A stretch of 24,955 nt of DNA, taken from UBA5760 sp964649385 (GTDB lineage: Bacteria > Chloroflexota > Dehalococcoidia > Dehalococcoidales > UBA5760). The notes beneath the pieces are model-generated. The model worked only from the letters and a program-made list of their open reading frames with translations. It ran no database searches and was not told the DNA's origin. The stretch spans positions 1 through 24,955 of the forward strand of contig CAZYRA010000010.1 of NCBI GenBank assembly GCA_964649385.1. The letters run 5' to 3'. Below, one piece after another: positions 13,384 through 23,200 of the stretch. The translations under genes and the position numbers were made by a program. Numbering within the stretch: the first letter of the stretch is position 1; the number at the start of each line of letters is the position of its first letter.

Positions 13384-14223
13384 ATGAATAAAAACAGAGA
13401 ATTTGAAAACATCTTTGATGACTGTTTGGAGCGGCTGGCCAGGGGCGACACCCTCATGCAGTGTCTTGAGAGCCATCCAGAGCAGGCGGAGCAACTCGAA
13501 CCGCTGTTGCGGACGGCTCAGATGGCCAGAGAGACGTCGGCGATTCTGCCTCATCCGGAGTTTAGGGCTAGGGCCAGGTACGAGTTCCACTCGGCGCTTC
13601 AGGAAGTGGTGTCTAAGAAGAGGCCGTCCCTGTTTGGTTTGAGGACGCGGTTGGTAACGGCCATGGTGGCACTCAGCATCATCCTGGTGTCCGGGGGTGG
13701 TACTGTGGTGATGGCCAGCAGCAGTATGCCGGACAATCCTCTCTATCCGCTAAAGCTAGCCAGTGAGGAAGTGCAGATGGTGCTAACTCCATCTGATATC
13801 GATAAGGCAGAGGTGTGTTTTATGCAGGCCGATAGGAGGGTGGACGAGATAGTATATCTGGCTGATAAGGGTGATGCCCAGCAGGTGGATGTGGCTGCCG
13901 AGCGCCTGGATGAGTGTCTGGAAACGCTGGTGGAAATAGCCTCCCCTGAGGAAGCGGAGGTGGTAGAAGAAGAGGCTCTTCCTAGAGTGCTGACGGTACC
14001 GACTGAGGAAGCATCAGTAGATGGGGCGACTGAGGAGAGTGTATTGACTGGTGATGGTGACCTCAATGAGATGAAGACGACCGTGGTTTGCCATGCCGCT
14101 AGTAACCAGTCTGCCCTGCTCCGTAAGTTGATGGATGCGCCGGAGTCGGTCAAGCCTGCCCTGCACCGGGCAATCACGGTCTCGACCATCGGCTATGGGC
14201 GGGTCCTCACCATCTTTGATTAG
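13384..14223 (+). CDS. DUF5667-type membrane protein, probable anti-sigma partner
   Basis: 279 aa. Seen: an N-terminal cytoplasmic part (1-85) with ENIFDDCLERLARGD and HPEQAEQLEPLLRTAQMA; a membrane segment about 90-111 (LVTAMVALSIILVSGGGTV); then MPDNPLYPLKLASEEVQ, the hallmark of DUF5667; a helical segment with many Asp/Glu (140-195); an acidic Glu/Thr/Asp stretch; and a C-terminal helix. The cytoplasmic N-terminus would hold the sigma factor and the outer domain would sense an envelope signal; both are inferred from gene pairing. It starts directly after the sigma stop codon with no strong ribosome site, so translation is probably coupled. Confidence 0.85.
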   Translation: MNKNREFENIFDDCLERLARGDTLMQCLESHPEQAEQLEPLLRTAQMARETSAILPHPEFRARARYEFHSALQEVVSKKRPSLFGLRTRLVTAMVALSIILVSGGGTVVMASSSMPDNPLYPLKLASEEVQMVLTPSDIDKAEVCFMQADRRVDEIVYLADKGDAQQVDVAAERLDECLETLVEIASPEEAEVVEEEALPRVLTVPTEEASVDGATEESVLTGDGDLNEMKTTVVCHAASNQSALLRKLMDAPESVKPALHRAITVSTIGYGRVLTIFD

Positions 14224-14327
14224 TCCGTGGTCTTTACTTAAGATTGTTCTCTGGTGGGCTAACTAAATGGTAGTTTCGCCGTTTTAATGCTAGGAAAGTG
14301 AATTCTCTCGAAATAAGGAGGCAGGAA

Positions 14328-15113
14328 ATGAACAGAAAGTGGCTTCTGGCAATAGCTCTGGTGCCGGTAGTACCGATAGTTGCTCTAAGCGGCTGTTGTT
14401 TTGACATCCCGGGCATAACTGGCGTTGGTTTTGACCGCTCCCCCTCGGCTCTAGAGGTCAACCTGGATAGTCAGCAAGCGGGGATTTGGGTCACCGGCCA
14501 GGGGGAGACGATGGCAGCTCCCGATATTGCCGTCCTGAGGGTGGGTATCGAGGCCCAAGAGGCAACGGTGGCTGAGGCTCAGGTGGAGGCAGTGGAGGCG
14601 ATGGATGGGGTAATGAAGTCCCTGATCGATAGCGGTGTGGCGGAGAAGGATATTCAGACCCAGTATTTCAATATTCGTCAGGTGACTAGATGGGATGACG
14701 TAAAGAGTGAGAATATTGTCATTGGCTACCAGGTGACCAATATGGTGAGTGCCAAGATAAGGGATATCGATAAGGCGGGCACCATTATTGATGCGGTCGC
14801 CGCGGCTGGGGGAGACTTCATCCGTATCGATAGCATCGACTTCTCCATTGATGACCCTCGAGGCTACTATGACGAGGCGCGGCAGGAGGCAGTCGCTGAT
14901 GCCAGAGCCAGGGCGGAGCAACTGGCCGACCTGGCCGGGGTCAGTCTGGGGCAGCCGACCTATATCTCGGAGAGTGCTCAGTCGTCGCCCCCTATCTACC
15001 GGGGAGGGGGGATATACTATGATGAGGCCATGGCGATGCCAGAGACGTCAATCAGCCCTGGTGAGATGGAGGTCAGCCTTACTGTTCAGGTGCGCTATGC
15101 TATTCTCGAATAG
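14328..15113 (+). CDS. SIMPL-domain (DUF541) lipoprotein
   Basis: 261 aa from the ATG at 14328, preceded by AGGAGG with 6-nt spacing; an upstream GTG (14298) in the same frame lacks such a site and would disrupt the signal peptide. Seen: signal segment 5-21 ending in lipobox ALSGC with Cys23 (a second Cys follows); SIMPL start GIWVTGQGETMAAPDIAVLRV; KDIQTQYFNIRQV; the middle strand IGYQVTNMVSAKIRDIDKAG; and the helix ARQEAVADARARAEQLADLAG followed by LGQPTYISE. The surface-anchored SIMPL fold has no assigned biochemical role. It lies 104 bp behind the DUF5667 gene in the same direction and may be a target of the sigma factor. Confidence 0.9.
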   Translation: MNRKWLLAIALVPVVPIVALSGCCFDIPGITGVGFDRSPSALEVNLDSQQAGIWVTGQGETMAAPDIAVLRVGIEAQEATVAEAQVEAVEAMDGVMKSLIDSGVAEKDIQTQYFNIRQVTRWDDVKSENIVIGYQVTNMVSAKIRDIDKAGTIIDAVAAAGGDFIRIDSIDFSIDDPRGYYDEARQEAVADARARAEQLADLAGVSLGQPTYISESAQSSPPIYRGGGIYYDEAMAMPETSISPGEMEVSLTVQVRYAILE

Positions 15114-15153
15114 CTGAGTGGTTGACTTCGTAAGAGGGTAAAGATTCTAGTGG

Positions 15154-15190
15154 GGGGAATCCTGCTTGGTGGGTTCCTCTCTGTCTTTAT
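15154..15190 (+). terminator. Candidate terminator after the SIMPL gene
   Basis: GGGGAATCC (15154-15162) pairs with GGGTTCCTC (15171-15179) over nine positions with two G-T pairs and an 8-base loop. A T-rich but not pure tail TCTGTCTTTAT follows. It lies between convergent SIMPL and ruvB and faces the SIMPL gene. Confidence 0.5.
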
Positions 15191-15197
15191 CTCTGGT

Positions 15198-16220
15198 TTA
15201 GAGTAGGGTTGGTTGAGGTGGATTCCCCTTGTTGTAGGGACGTCCTAGGTGCTCGTAGGCCAGCCTGGTTGCCAGCCGACCGCGGGGAGTCCGATCCAGG
15301 AAGCCTAGTTGCAGAAGATAGGGCTCGTAGACATCCATAATGGTATCGGCCTCCTCGCTGACTGAAGCGGCAATAGTATCCAGTCCTACCGGACCGCCGT
15401 TGAATTTGTCGATGATGGTGCTGAGGATCTTATGGTCGATTTCATCGAGGCCAATGGGGTCGACCTCGAGCTTGCCCAGCGCCTCAGTTGCTACTGACTG
15501 TGAAATCAACCCGTCGGCCATTACCTGAGCGTAGTCTCTGACTCGCTTGAGCAGCCGGTTAGCGACACGGGGGGTACCCCTGGCCCGGCAGGATATCTCC
15601 TCCGCTCCTTTGTCCTCAGTCTCTATCTGAAGAATCCGCGCCGAACGTTTCAAGATGGTTTCAATAGACATACGGTCGTAAAAATCGAGACGGTAGACGG
15701 CGCCAAACCTGTCCCTTAGGGGGGGGCTGAGCAGGGCAAAACGGGTCGTGGCGCCGATGAGGGTAAAGTCGGGTAGATTTATCCTCAGATTTTTGGCGCC
15801 GGGGCCCTTACCGATAATAATATCCAGGGCGAAGTCCTCCATAGCCGGGTACAGCATTTCCTCCACCGTTCGGTTGAGGCGGTGAATTTCATCGATAAAG
15901 AGTATATCCTGGCTGCGCAGATTGGTCAGGATAGCTGCCAAGTCTCCAGTGCGTTCTACTGCCGGGCCGGAGGTAATCTTTATGTTGACTCCTACCTCAC
16001 TGGCTATAATGTGGGCTAGGGTAGTTTTACCCAGCCCCGGCGGGCCATAGAGCAGTATGTGGTCGAGTGCCTCACCCCTGTTCTTAGCGGCAGTGATAGC
16101 TATCTTCAGGTTTTCCTTGACCTTCGTCTGCCCGACAAAACCAGTTAGCTGCCGGGGCCTCAAGCTGGTGTCAAGTGACGTGTCATCAGTGCTGAGTTTG
16201 CCTGATATAACCCGACTTAT
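15198..16220 (-). CDS. ruvB: RuvB Holliday junction branch migration ATPase with apparent ATA start
   Basis: Hexameric DNA motor that acts with RuvA in recombination and repair. 340 aa if started at ATA 16220. Seen: SLRPRQLTGFVGQ, Walker A GPPGLGKT (59-66), Walker B LFIDEIHRL (Asp110, Glu111), sensor 1 IGATTR, arginine finger region LRDRFG (Arg169/Arg171), and the C-terminal winged helix with RTPRGR. The first canonical start, TTG at 16163, would remove 19 residues (SRVISGKLSTDDTSLDTS) that look like normal RuvB N-terminus, and it has no ribosome site. GGGAGGG stands 7 nt before the ATA, and an in-frame TGA lies further upstream. Its own extended -10 promoter supports initiation here. An ATG-to-ATA sequence error is the alternative. 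Confidence 0.93.
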   Translation of the reverse strand: MSRVISGKLSTDDTSLDTSLRPRQLTGFVGQTKVKENLKIAITAAKNRGEALDHILLYGPPGLGKTTLAHIIASEVGVNIKITSGPAVERTGDLAAILTNLRSQDILFIDEIHRLNRTVEEMLYPAMEDFALDIIIGKGPGAKNLRINLPDFTLIGATTRFALLSPPLRDRFGAVYRLDFYDRMSIETILKRSARILQIETEDKGAEEISCRARGTPRVANRLLKRVRDYAQVMADGLISQSVATEALGKLEVDPIGLDEIDHKILSTIIDKFNGGPVGLDTIAASVSEEADTIMDVYEPYLLQLGFLDRTPRGRLATRLAYEHLGRPYNKGNPPQPTLL

Positions 16221-16252
16221 GGTATTTCCCTCCCTGGATCCCTGTTCAGGTC

Positions 16253-16261
16253 ATTATACCA
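16253..16261 (-). promoter_or_regulatory. Extended -10 promoter of ruvB
   Basis: On the minus strand TGGTATAAT (TATAAT at 16253-16258) has the TGn extension and no good -35. Transcription would begin near 16247, about 27 nt before the ATA, with GGGAGGG in between. It lies just downstream of the rpoC terminator, so ruvB is a separate unit. Confidence 0.55.
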
Positions 16262-16305
16262 TATCTTTTCACGAGCAGTTCACTTTTTGGTTAGTACCCG
16301 TTAAT

Positions 16306-16335
16306 AAAAAGCCGCCCCGCTTAGGTCGGGGCGGC
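16306..16335 (-). terminator. Rho-independent terminator of the rpoBC operon
   Basis: A perfect 9-bp G+C-rich stem, GCCGCCCCG (16311-16319) with CGGGGCGGC (16327-16335), and a 7-base loop. On the minus strand it is followed by TTTTTATT (16303-16310). It lies about 37 bp after the rpoC stop. Confidence 0.92.
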
Positions 16336-16372
16336 CCTATCTTGTACAAAAGAGCAGGCTGTATCGTGGGCT

Positions 16373-19300
16373 TTAGATAGCCAGTCCCCTTAGCTCTTCA
16401 CCTTCGGTCTCTCTGCCGGGTGCTAGCTCCGGGGTGTCTTCCTTAATTGGATTATAGGCTGGGATTAGCTTGCCAATAATGACATTTTCCTTAAGTCCTT
16501 TCAGTCTATCCACCTTGCCGGCAACGGCGGCTTCGGTAAGCACTTTGGTGGTCTCCTGGAAAGAGGCGGCGGCTAGCCAGCTGTCAGTATTCAGTGAGGA
16601 GCGGGTTATCCCCATTAAGGCAATGTGGGCAGTGGCTGGCTCCCCACCCTCAGCAAGTACCTTGGCGTTTTCGTCCTCATAACGGAACCTGTCCACCAGC
16701 TCTCCGATTACCAGCTTGGTGTCACCTGATGAATCAATATAGACCTTGGTCAGCATCTGGTGGGTGATAACCTCAATGTGCTTGTCGTTTATGTTTACCC
16801 CTTGTGAACGATATACCTTTTGCACCTCATCTACCAGGTAGCGCTGGGCAGCCTCTTTACCTTTAATATGAAGAATATCGTGTGGGTCGATGGAGCCGTC
16901 GGTCAACTGGTCTCCAGCCTGTATTTTGTCCCCTTTTTGGATACGAATATGGGTGGCTGCGGGAATATCATATTCCCGCACCTCACTATCTTCATACCTG
17001 ATGGATAGCTTTTTCTCTTGAATAGTCACTTCACCGCTGACGCGGGCCAGTATTGGTTGAGTCTCAGCAGGGAGTGATTTTTCCTGTGGTGGGGTTTCAT
17101 CCGTCTGGGGTGGACAGGCTAGGGGTGTGCCGATATTTACCCGTGCTTCATTCTGCGTCAGGATCTGCCAACCGTCGGGCAGCGCGTATTCATCATAGAA
17201 TACTTCAGAGCTGGCAATCTTGATTCTTCTCCCCTCTTCATTATCAATTATATCAGCTTCACCATCTATTTCTGAGACGATGGCCTGGGACTTAGGTGTT
17301 CTGCCTTCGAATAGCTCTTCGATTCTGGGCAGACCGGTGGTGATGTCAAGCCCGACGACACCGCCGGTGTGGAAGGTGCGTAGAGTTAACTGGGTGCCCG
17401 GTTCACCGATGCTCTGGGCGGCGATTATGCCTACCGCTGTGTTCAGCTTGACTAGCTTGTCGCTGGCAAGGTCCCAGCCATAGCATCGTTGGCAGGTGCC
17501 CTGCCTTGCTTGACAGGTGAGGGGAGACCTGACCTGAACTTCGGTCAGCCCGGCATCGATAATCCTCTTCACCTTCTCGTCATCGATTTCTTCGTTACGG
17601 TCAACGATGGTCTCATTGGTCTGCGGGTCAACCACTTTACTAGCGGCCAGGCGGCCGGTGATTCGTTTAGCGAGTGGTGGTAGTAGGCTATCTTTTTTAG
17701 GCTCAGATATCCATATTCCATCCCGGGTGCCGCAGTCTTCCTGACGGATGATGGCATCCTGGGCGACATCGACGAGACGCCTGGTTAGGTAACCGCTCTC
17801 CGATGTTCTCAAGGCGGTGTCAGCCAGTCCTTTACGGGCGCCATGAGTTGAGATAAAGTACTCCAGAACACTAAGCCCTTCACGCAGGCAGGACTTGATG
17901 GGGAAATCAATTATCTTGCCCGAGGGGTTGGTCATCAAGCCCCGCATACCAGCCATCTGCCTGATCTGGGAGATATTCCCCTTGGCCCCTGATGTTGACA
18001 TCATATAGATGCTCCCGTAGCGGTCGAGGGACTTGGAAATGGACTCGGTTATCAGTTCAGTGGCTTCCATCCACACTCCGATAACACCATTATAGCTTTC
18101 GCCTTCGGTGATTACGCCGTTGTTATATTGCTCTTTGATGGTGGCCGCCTTTTCCTCGGCGTCTTTTATCAATTCCACTTTGTCCTCTGGAATCTTAACG
18201 TCACTCATGCCAATGGTAGTCCCTGACTTGGTGGCATACCGGAAGCCTAATTGTTTTAGGTTGTCCAGTACTACCGCCATTTCCTGACTACTCAGTAGCT
18301 TGTAGCAGCTGGCTACTAGTTGCTTTGAAGTTGACTTATCGATTACCTTGTTGTAGTTACGTAGCTCTTGGGGTAAGACCTCATTGAATATGATGCGGCC
18401 GGCACTGGTCTTAATCCTCTGTCCGTCTTGTTCCGGAACCCTGACCTCAATCTCGGCTCTGAGGTCAATAATGCCGATATTGTAAGCAAGCTCGACTTCT
18501 TCTAGACTGCCGAAGATTTTGCCTTCCCCTCTGGCGCCGAGCTTGATGGTTGTTAGGTAGTAGCAGCCGAGGACCATATCTAGGGTCGGGATTGCGATTG
18601 GCTCACCGCAGCTTGGCAGCAGCATATTGTGAATGCTGAGCATTAGCTCTCTGGCTTCCTTAACCGCGGCTCTGGATAGAGGTAGATGGACTGCCATCTG
18701 GTCGCCGTCAAAGTCGGCGTTAAAGGTGGAGCATACCAGGGGATGGAGCTGGATAGCGCTACCGTCGATAAGTACTGGCTCAAAGGCCTGGATGCCGAGT
18801 CGGTGAAGGGTAGGGGCTCGGTTCAGTAATACTGGGCGCTCCTTGACAACCTCCTCCAGTATGTCGTATACCTCGGGATTAGCTCTTGCCACCAGCCGAC
18901 GGGCGCTCTTGTCACTGAAGGCAAGGCCGCGCGCCATCAATCGGTTCACAATAAATGGTTTGAATAGCTCCAGGGCCATTCTTCTGGGTAGGCCGCATTG
19001 GTGGAGCTTGAGCTCTGGACCGACAACGATGACCGAGCGTCCGCTATAGTCAACCCGTTTGCCCAGCAGATTTTGGCGAAACCGCCCTTGCTTACCCCTG
19101 AGCATATCTGAGAGTGACTTTAGTTTGTGGTTGCCGCTGAATGAGACGGCTCGTCCCCCTCCTTTCTCATTGTCGATAAGAGAATCAACTGCCTCTTGGA
19201 GCATTCGTTTTTCATTACGGATGATAATATCGGGGGCGCCTATCTCCAGCAGGTGTCGCAGACGATTGTTGCGGTTAATCACCCGGCGGTATAGATCATT

Positions 19301-20266
19301 AAGGCCGCTGGTAGCGAATCTGTCTCCATCTAGTTGGACCATAGGCCTGAGGTCAGGGGGTAGTACCGGCAGCACCGTTAGAATCATCCACTCCGGTTTA
19401 TTGCCACTGCGGCGGAAGGTCTCCACTACCTGTAGCTGCTTGCTTGCTTTCCTGCGGCGTTGGCCTGAGGTAAGGAGGGTCTCCTGAATGAGAGCATTAC
19501 ATGTTTCATCGAGGTTAGTGCTCTTAAGAATTTGGAGAATAGCCTCGGCTCCCATCCCGGCCTTAAAAGTTTCACCGAATTTCCGTTTCAGGTCCTGGTA
19601 GCGGTTCTCATTGAGTAGTGTATGCTTACGAAGGTCTTCCAGCTGTTCAATATCGCTGGCGGACTGCTCTTCAAACTGGGCCTTTTCGTCAGCCCAGTCG
19701 CGTCGGAGTTGATTTATCTCCTCTACCGTTGCCCCTGCCTGCTCTATCTCGGTGATTTTAGTTTCTAAGGCGCTTTTACGTCCCGCTATTTCCTGGGAGT
19801 TTCTCTCCTTAAACTGTTCAATTGCTCCCTGGCGTGCTTCCTCGTCTATCGAGGTTATAATATAGTGTGAGAAGTACAGGACACGCTCCAGGCTTCGTGG
19901 CGATAGCCCGAGCAGCAGCCCCATCCGGCTGGGTATTCCCTTTGAAAACCAGATGTGACTGGCCGGACTAGCTAACTCAATATGCCCCATCCGTTCCCGG
20001 CGCACTTTAGACCGTGCTACTTCAACACCACACTTATCACAAATGACCCCTTTGTAGCGTATCTTCTTGTATTTGCCACAGAAGCACTCAAAGTCTTTAG
20101 TCGGGCCAAATATTCTCTCGCAGAAAAGACCATCCCTTTCCGGCTTCAGGGTGCGGTAGTTAATAGTCTCCGGCTTGGTCACCTCACCATAGGACCAACT
20201 CCTAATCTGTTCCGGTGAAGCCAGAGAAATACGGACAGCATCAAAATCATTAACTTCAAGCGTTAT
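16373..20266 (-). CDS. rpoC: RpoC, RNA polymerase beta' subunit, non-canonical start
   Basis: Largest subunit of RNA polymerase. About 1297 aa. Seen: N-terminal EVNDFDAVRISLASPEQIR, zinc ligands Cys61, Cys63, Cys76 and Cys79, a helical insertion (about 140-250), the clamp and switch region LSDMLRGKQGRFRQNLLGKR, catalytic NADFDGD (Asp518, 520, 522), the trigger loop region around GTQLTLRTFHTGG, and a second zinc site with CQARQGTCQRC. No ATG, GTG or TTG precedes the conserved N-terminus: the frame reads TGA-AAG-AAG-ATA-ACG-CTT-GAA. GAGGTG lies 7 nt before the ATA and 10 nt before the ACG. ACG aligns with the Met of the usual MLEVNDF-type start. The first canonical start (GTG, 20182) would lose 28 residues. 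The start overlaps the rpoB end by 11 bp. Confidence 0.97.
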   Translation of the reverse strand: MTLEVNDFDAVRISLASPEQIRSWSYGEVTKPETINYRTLKPERDGLFCERIFGPTKDFECFCGKYKKIRYKGVICDKCGVEVARSKVRRERMGHIELASPASHIWFSKGIPSRMGLLLGLSPRSLERVLYFSHYIITSIDEEARQGAIEQFKERNSQEIAGRKSALETKITEIEQAGATVEEINQLRRDWADEKAQFEEQSASDIEQLEDLRKHTLLNENRYQDLKRKFGETFKAGMGAEAILQILKSTNLDETCNALIQETLLTSGQRRRKASKQLQVVETFRRSGNKPEWMILTVLPVLPPDLRPMVQLDGDRFATSGLNDLYRRVINRNNRLRHLLEIGAPDIIIRNEKRMLQEAVDSLIDNEKGGGRAVSFSGNHKLKSLSDMLRGKQGRFRQNLLGKRVDYSGRSVIVVGPELKLHQCGLPRRMALELFKPFIVNRLMARGLAFSDKSARRLVARANPEVYDILEEVVKERPVLLNRAPTLHRLGIQAFEPVLIDGSAIQLHPLVCSTFNADFDGDQMAVHLPLSRAAVKEARELMLSIHNMLLPSCGEPIAIPTLDMVLGCYYLTTIKLGARGEGKIFGSLEEVELAYNIGIIDLRAEIEVRVPEQDGQRIKTSAGRIIFNEVLPQELRNYNKVIDKSTSKQLVASCYKLLSSQEMAVVLDNLKQLGFRYATKSGTTIGMSDVKIPEDKVELIKDAEEKAATIKEQYNNGVITEGESYNGVIGVWMEATELITESISKSLDRYGSIYMMSTSGAKGNISQIRQMAGMRGLMTNPSGKIIDFPIKSCLREGLSVLEYFISTHGARKGLADTALRTSESGYLTRRLVDVAQDAIIRQEDCGTRDGIWISEPKKDSLLPPLAKRITGRLAASKVVDPQTNETIVDRNEEIDDEKVKRIIDAGLTEVQVRSPLTCQARQGTCQRCYGWDLASDKLVKLNTAVGIIAAQSIGEPGTQLTLRTFHTGGVVGLDITTGLPRIEELFEGRTPKSQAIVSEIDGEADIIDNEEGRRIKIASSEVFYDEYALPDGWQILTQNEARVNIGTPLACPPQTDETPPQEKSLPAETQPILARVSGEVTIQEKKLSIRYEDSEVREYDIPAATHIRIQKGDKIQAGDQLTDGSIDPHDILHIKGKEAAQRYLVDEVQKVYRSQGVNINDKHIEVITHQMLTKVYIDSSGDTKLVIGELVDRFRYEDENAKVLAEGGEPATAHIALMGITRSSLNTDSWLAAASFQETTKVLTEAAVAGKVDRLKGLKENVIIGKLIPAYNPIKEDTPELAPGRETEGEELRGLAI

Positions 20267-23200
20267 CTTCTTTCACCTCTTTTTCGGTGGAATCCGTAGT
20301 CTCATCGGATATAACTGCTTCTTTGGGGGGGGACTCTATAGTCTCCTCGGCTAGGGCGGTGCCATCTTCTTCAGCAGGCGCCTCAGCTTCAAGCTCGGCG
20401 GTTGTTGTGGAGGGTNNNNNNNNNNNNNNNNNNNNNNNNNNNNNNNNNNNNNNNNNNNNNNNNNNNNNNNNNNNNNNNNNNNNNNNNNNNNNNNNNNNNN
20501 NNNNNNNNNNNNNNNGCTTCAAGCTCGGCGGTTGTTGTGGAGGGTCCCCCTGTTTCCTCAGCCAGGGTGGCCTTTTCCTCTTCTTCACTGAGTACTTCAA
20601 CAGCAAGCCCAAGGCTGCGTAGTTCCATAATCAGGACCTTAAACGATTCTGGTACGCCCGATTGGATAATGTCTTCATTCTTGACGATAGCCTCGTATGT
20701 CTTAGCTCGTCCGCTGACATCATCTGATTTAATGGTTAGAATCTCCTGAAGGTTATGTGCGGCACCGTAGGCTTCTAGCGCCCATACCTCCATTTCACCG
20801 AACCGCTGTCCACCGAATTGGGCCTTGCCGCCCAGGGGCTGCTGGCTAATCAGGGAGTAGGGGCCGGTAGAGCGGGCGTGGACCTTATCTTCAACTAGGT
20901 GATTCAGCTTTATCATGTAGATGTTGCCCACGGTTATTGGTTGGTCGAATGGTTCACCGGTATGTCCATCACGGAGCTCAACCTTGCCTTGAATAGGGGG
21001 GGCAAGGTGTTGTTCGGCACTCACCCTGTCCACGGCCTGCTCCAGTTCTTCCCGGTTAAGGTCGCGGCTGGCTATCCCCAGGTCTTCGAGCCATAGGCGC
21101 AGGCAGATATCCTTTGCGTCCCCGGGAAAATCATCACTGAATGCTTTCTCTCCATCATAGCCTTGATTGCTAACCCACGCCTTAGCTATTTCCAACTGCA
21201 TGGTCGGGTTTCCGTTGCCGGGGGTATTGTCAACCGCTCCGGACTTCCGGGCCAGCCAGGCTCTGGACAGTGCGGCTTCTATGGCGGCGTCATCGGCACC
21301 ATCGAAGACCGGAGTAAGTACTTTGATGCCTAGTGTTTGGGCGGCCCAACCGAGGTGGGTTTCCAGTACCTGGCCTAAGTTCATCCGTGACGGGACACCG
21401 ATCGGGTTGAGAATCATATCTACAGGTGTACCGTCGGGCAGGAAGGGCATATCTTCAGCGGGTGCTATAATGGAAACGACCCCCTTGTTGCCATGCCTTC
21501 CGGCCAGCTTGTCTCCTACTGATAGCTTCCGTTTTTGAGCAACCCAGATCTGTACCCATTGGTTGACCCCGGCAGGAAGGTCATCCCCTTTGTTGCCGGA
21601 AAATTCCTTTACGTTAATTACCTTACCCCACCCGCCGTGAGGCATCCGCAACGAAGTGTCTTTTACCTCCCTGGCTTTCTCGCCAAAAATAGCCCGCAGC
21701 AACTTCTCTTCGGCAGATAGTTCGGTTTCGCCCTTTGGCGTAATTTTGCCGACCAGTATATCGCCCGGACCGACATCGGCGCCGATTCGAATAATGCCTG
21801 TTTCATCAAGATCACGGAGGCTTTCTTCACCGACATTGGGTATATCCCGGGTGATTTCCTCAGGCCCCAATTTAGTGCCCCTGGCTTCAATCTCATGCTT
21901 GGAGATGTGAATGGAGGTAAACTTATCTGCCTCAACCAGTCGACTGCTGATGATAATGGCATCTTCGTAGTTATAGCCTTCCCAGCTCATAAAGGCGCAT
22001 AGGACATTCTGACCGAGGGCTAACTCACCGTTGTCGGTGCCTGAGCTATCGGTGATAACCTGTCCTGTTTCTATCCGGTCACCTCTATCGACCAACGGGT
22101 GCTGGTTAATGCAGGTCCCCTGGTTGCTGCGCACAAATTTCATAAGCGGGTATATCTCCTGCTCACCGTTGTCGTTAGTGATAACTATCTGTGAACCGGT
22201 AGCTGAGGTTACCACGCCGGGATTTTTGGACAGGAATACCTCCCCGCTGTACTTAGCGGCTTCGGCCTCCATGCCGGTAGCTACTATGGGTGCCTCGGGG
22301 CGGAGCAGTGGTACTGCCTGCCGCTGCATGTTAGAGCCCATCAGGGCACGGTTGGCATCGTTATGCTCAAGGAATGGTATAAGTGCTGTGGCAACACTGA
22401 ATATCTGCTTCGATGACACATCCATCAACCCAATCTCTTCTGGTGCTGTCACCAGGTAACGCTCAGCCAGTCTCGCCTCAACGTGGCTATCGACAAACTG
22501 GTTATGCGAGTCAAGTCTGGCGTTTGCTTGGGCAATGGCATATTTGTCCTCCTCGTCAGCAGTGAGGTAAACAATCTCACTAGATACAAATGGCACCATC
22601 TTTATTTTTCTGGCCGGTAGCTTTGACAACTGCTGGGCGGTATCGCTAGCAATCACGGTACCGGCCTCTATTATCGTGTTGCCCTGGTCATCAACTACCG
22701 CTTCGCGTGCTGTCTTACCCTTGAGGCCGCTATCCTTATTGCTCATCTCGGTGATGACCATCCGGTATGGGGTCTCAATAAAGCCGTGCCGGTTAATCCG
22801 GCTGTAGATAGATAAAGAGCCAATAAGGCCGATATTCGGTCCCTCGGGGGTCTCAATAGGGCAGATTCTGCCGTAGTGTGAAAAGTGGACATCACGGACC
22901 TCAAAGCCGGCGCGTTCCCGGGATAGGCCTCCCGGCCCCATGGCTGATAGGCGGCGCTTATGAGTTATTTCAGCCAGCGGATTGGTCTGGTCCATGAACT
23001 GTGATAGCTGCGAACTGCCGAAGAATTCCCTGATGGTAGCTGCTATCGGACGGGCGTTGACCAGAGCGCTGGGAGTTACTTCTTCAGATCTGAGAGTGCT
23101 CATACGTTCCTTAACTATTCGCTCTAGGCGCAGCAGGCCGATGCGGAGCTGGTTTCTAATTAGCTCGCCGACGGTACATACCCGACGGTTGCCCAGGTGG

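Noticed and set aside
16338..16360. Sequence resembling a Gateway attB1 / lambda attB arm (TTGTACAAAAGAGCAGGCT, 18 of 19 matching attB1)
   Set aside because: It sits between rpoC and its terminator in an otherwise natural genome. There is no integrase, vector sequence or second att site, so chance similarity is more likely.
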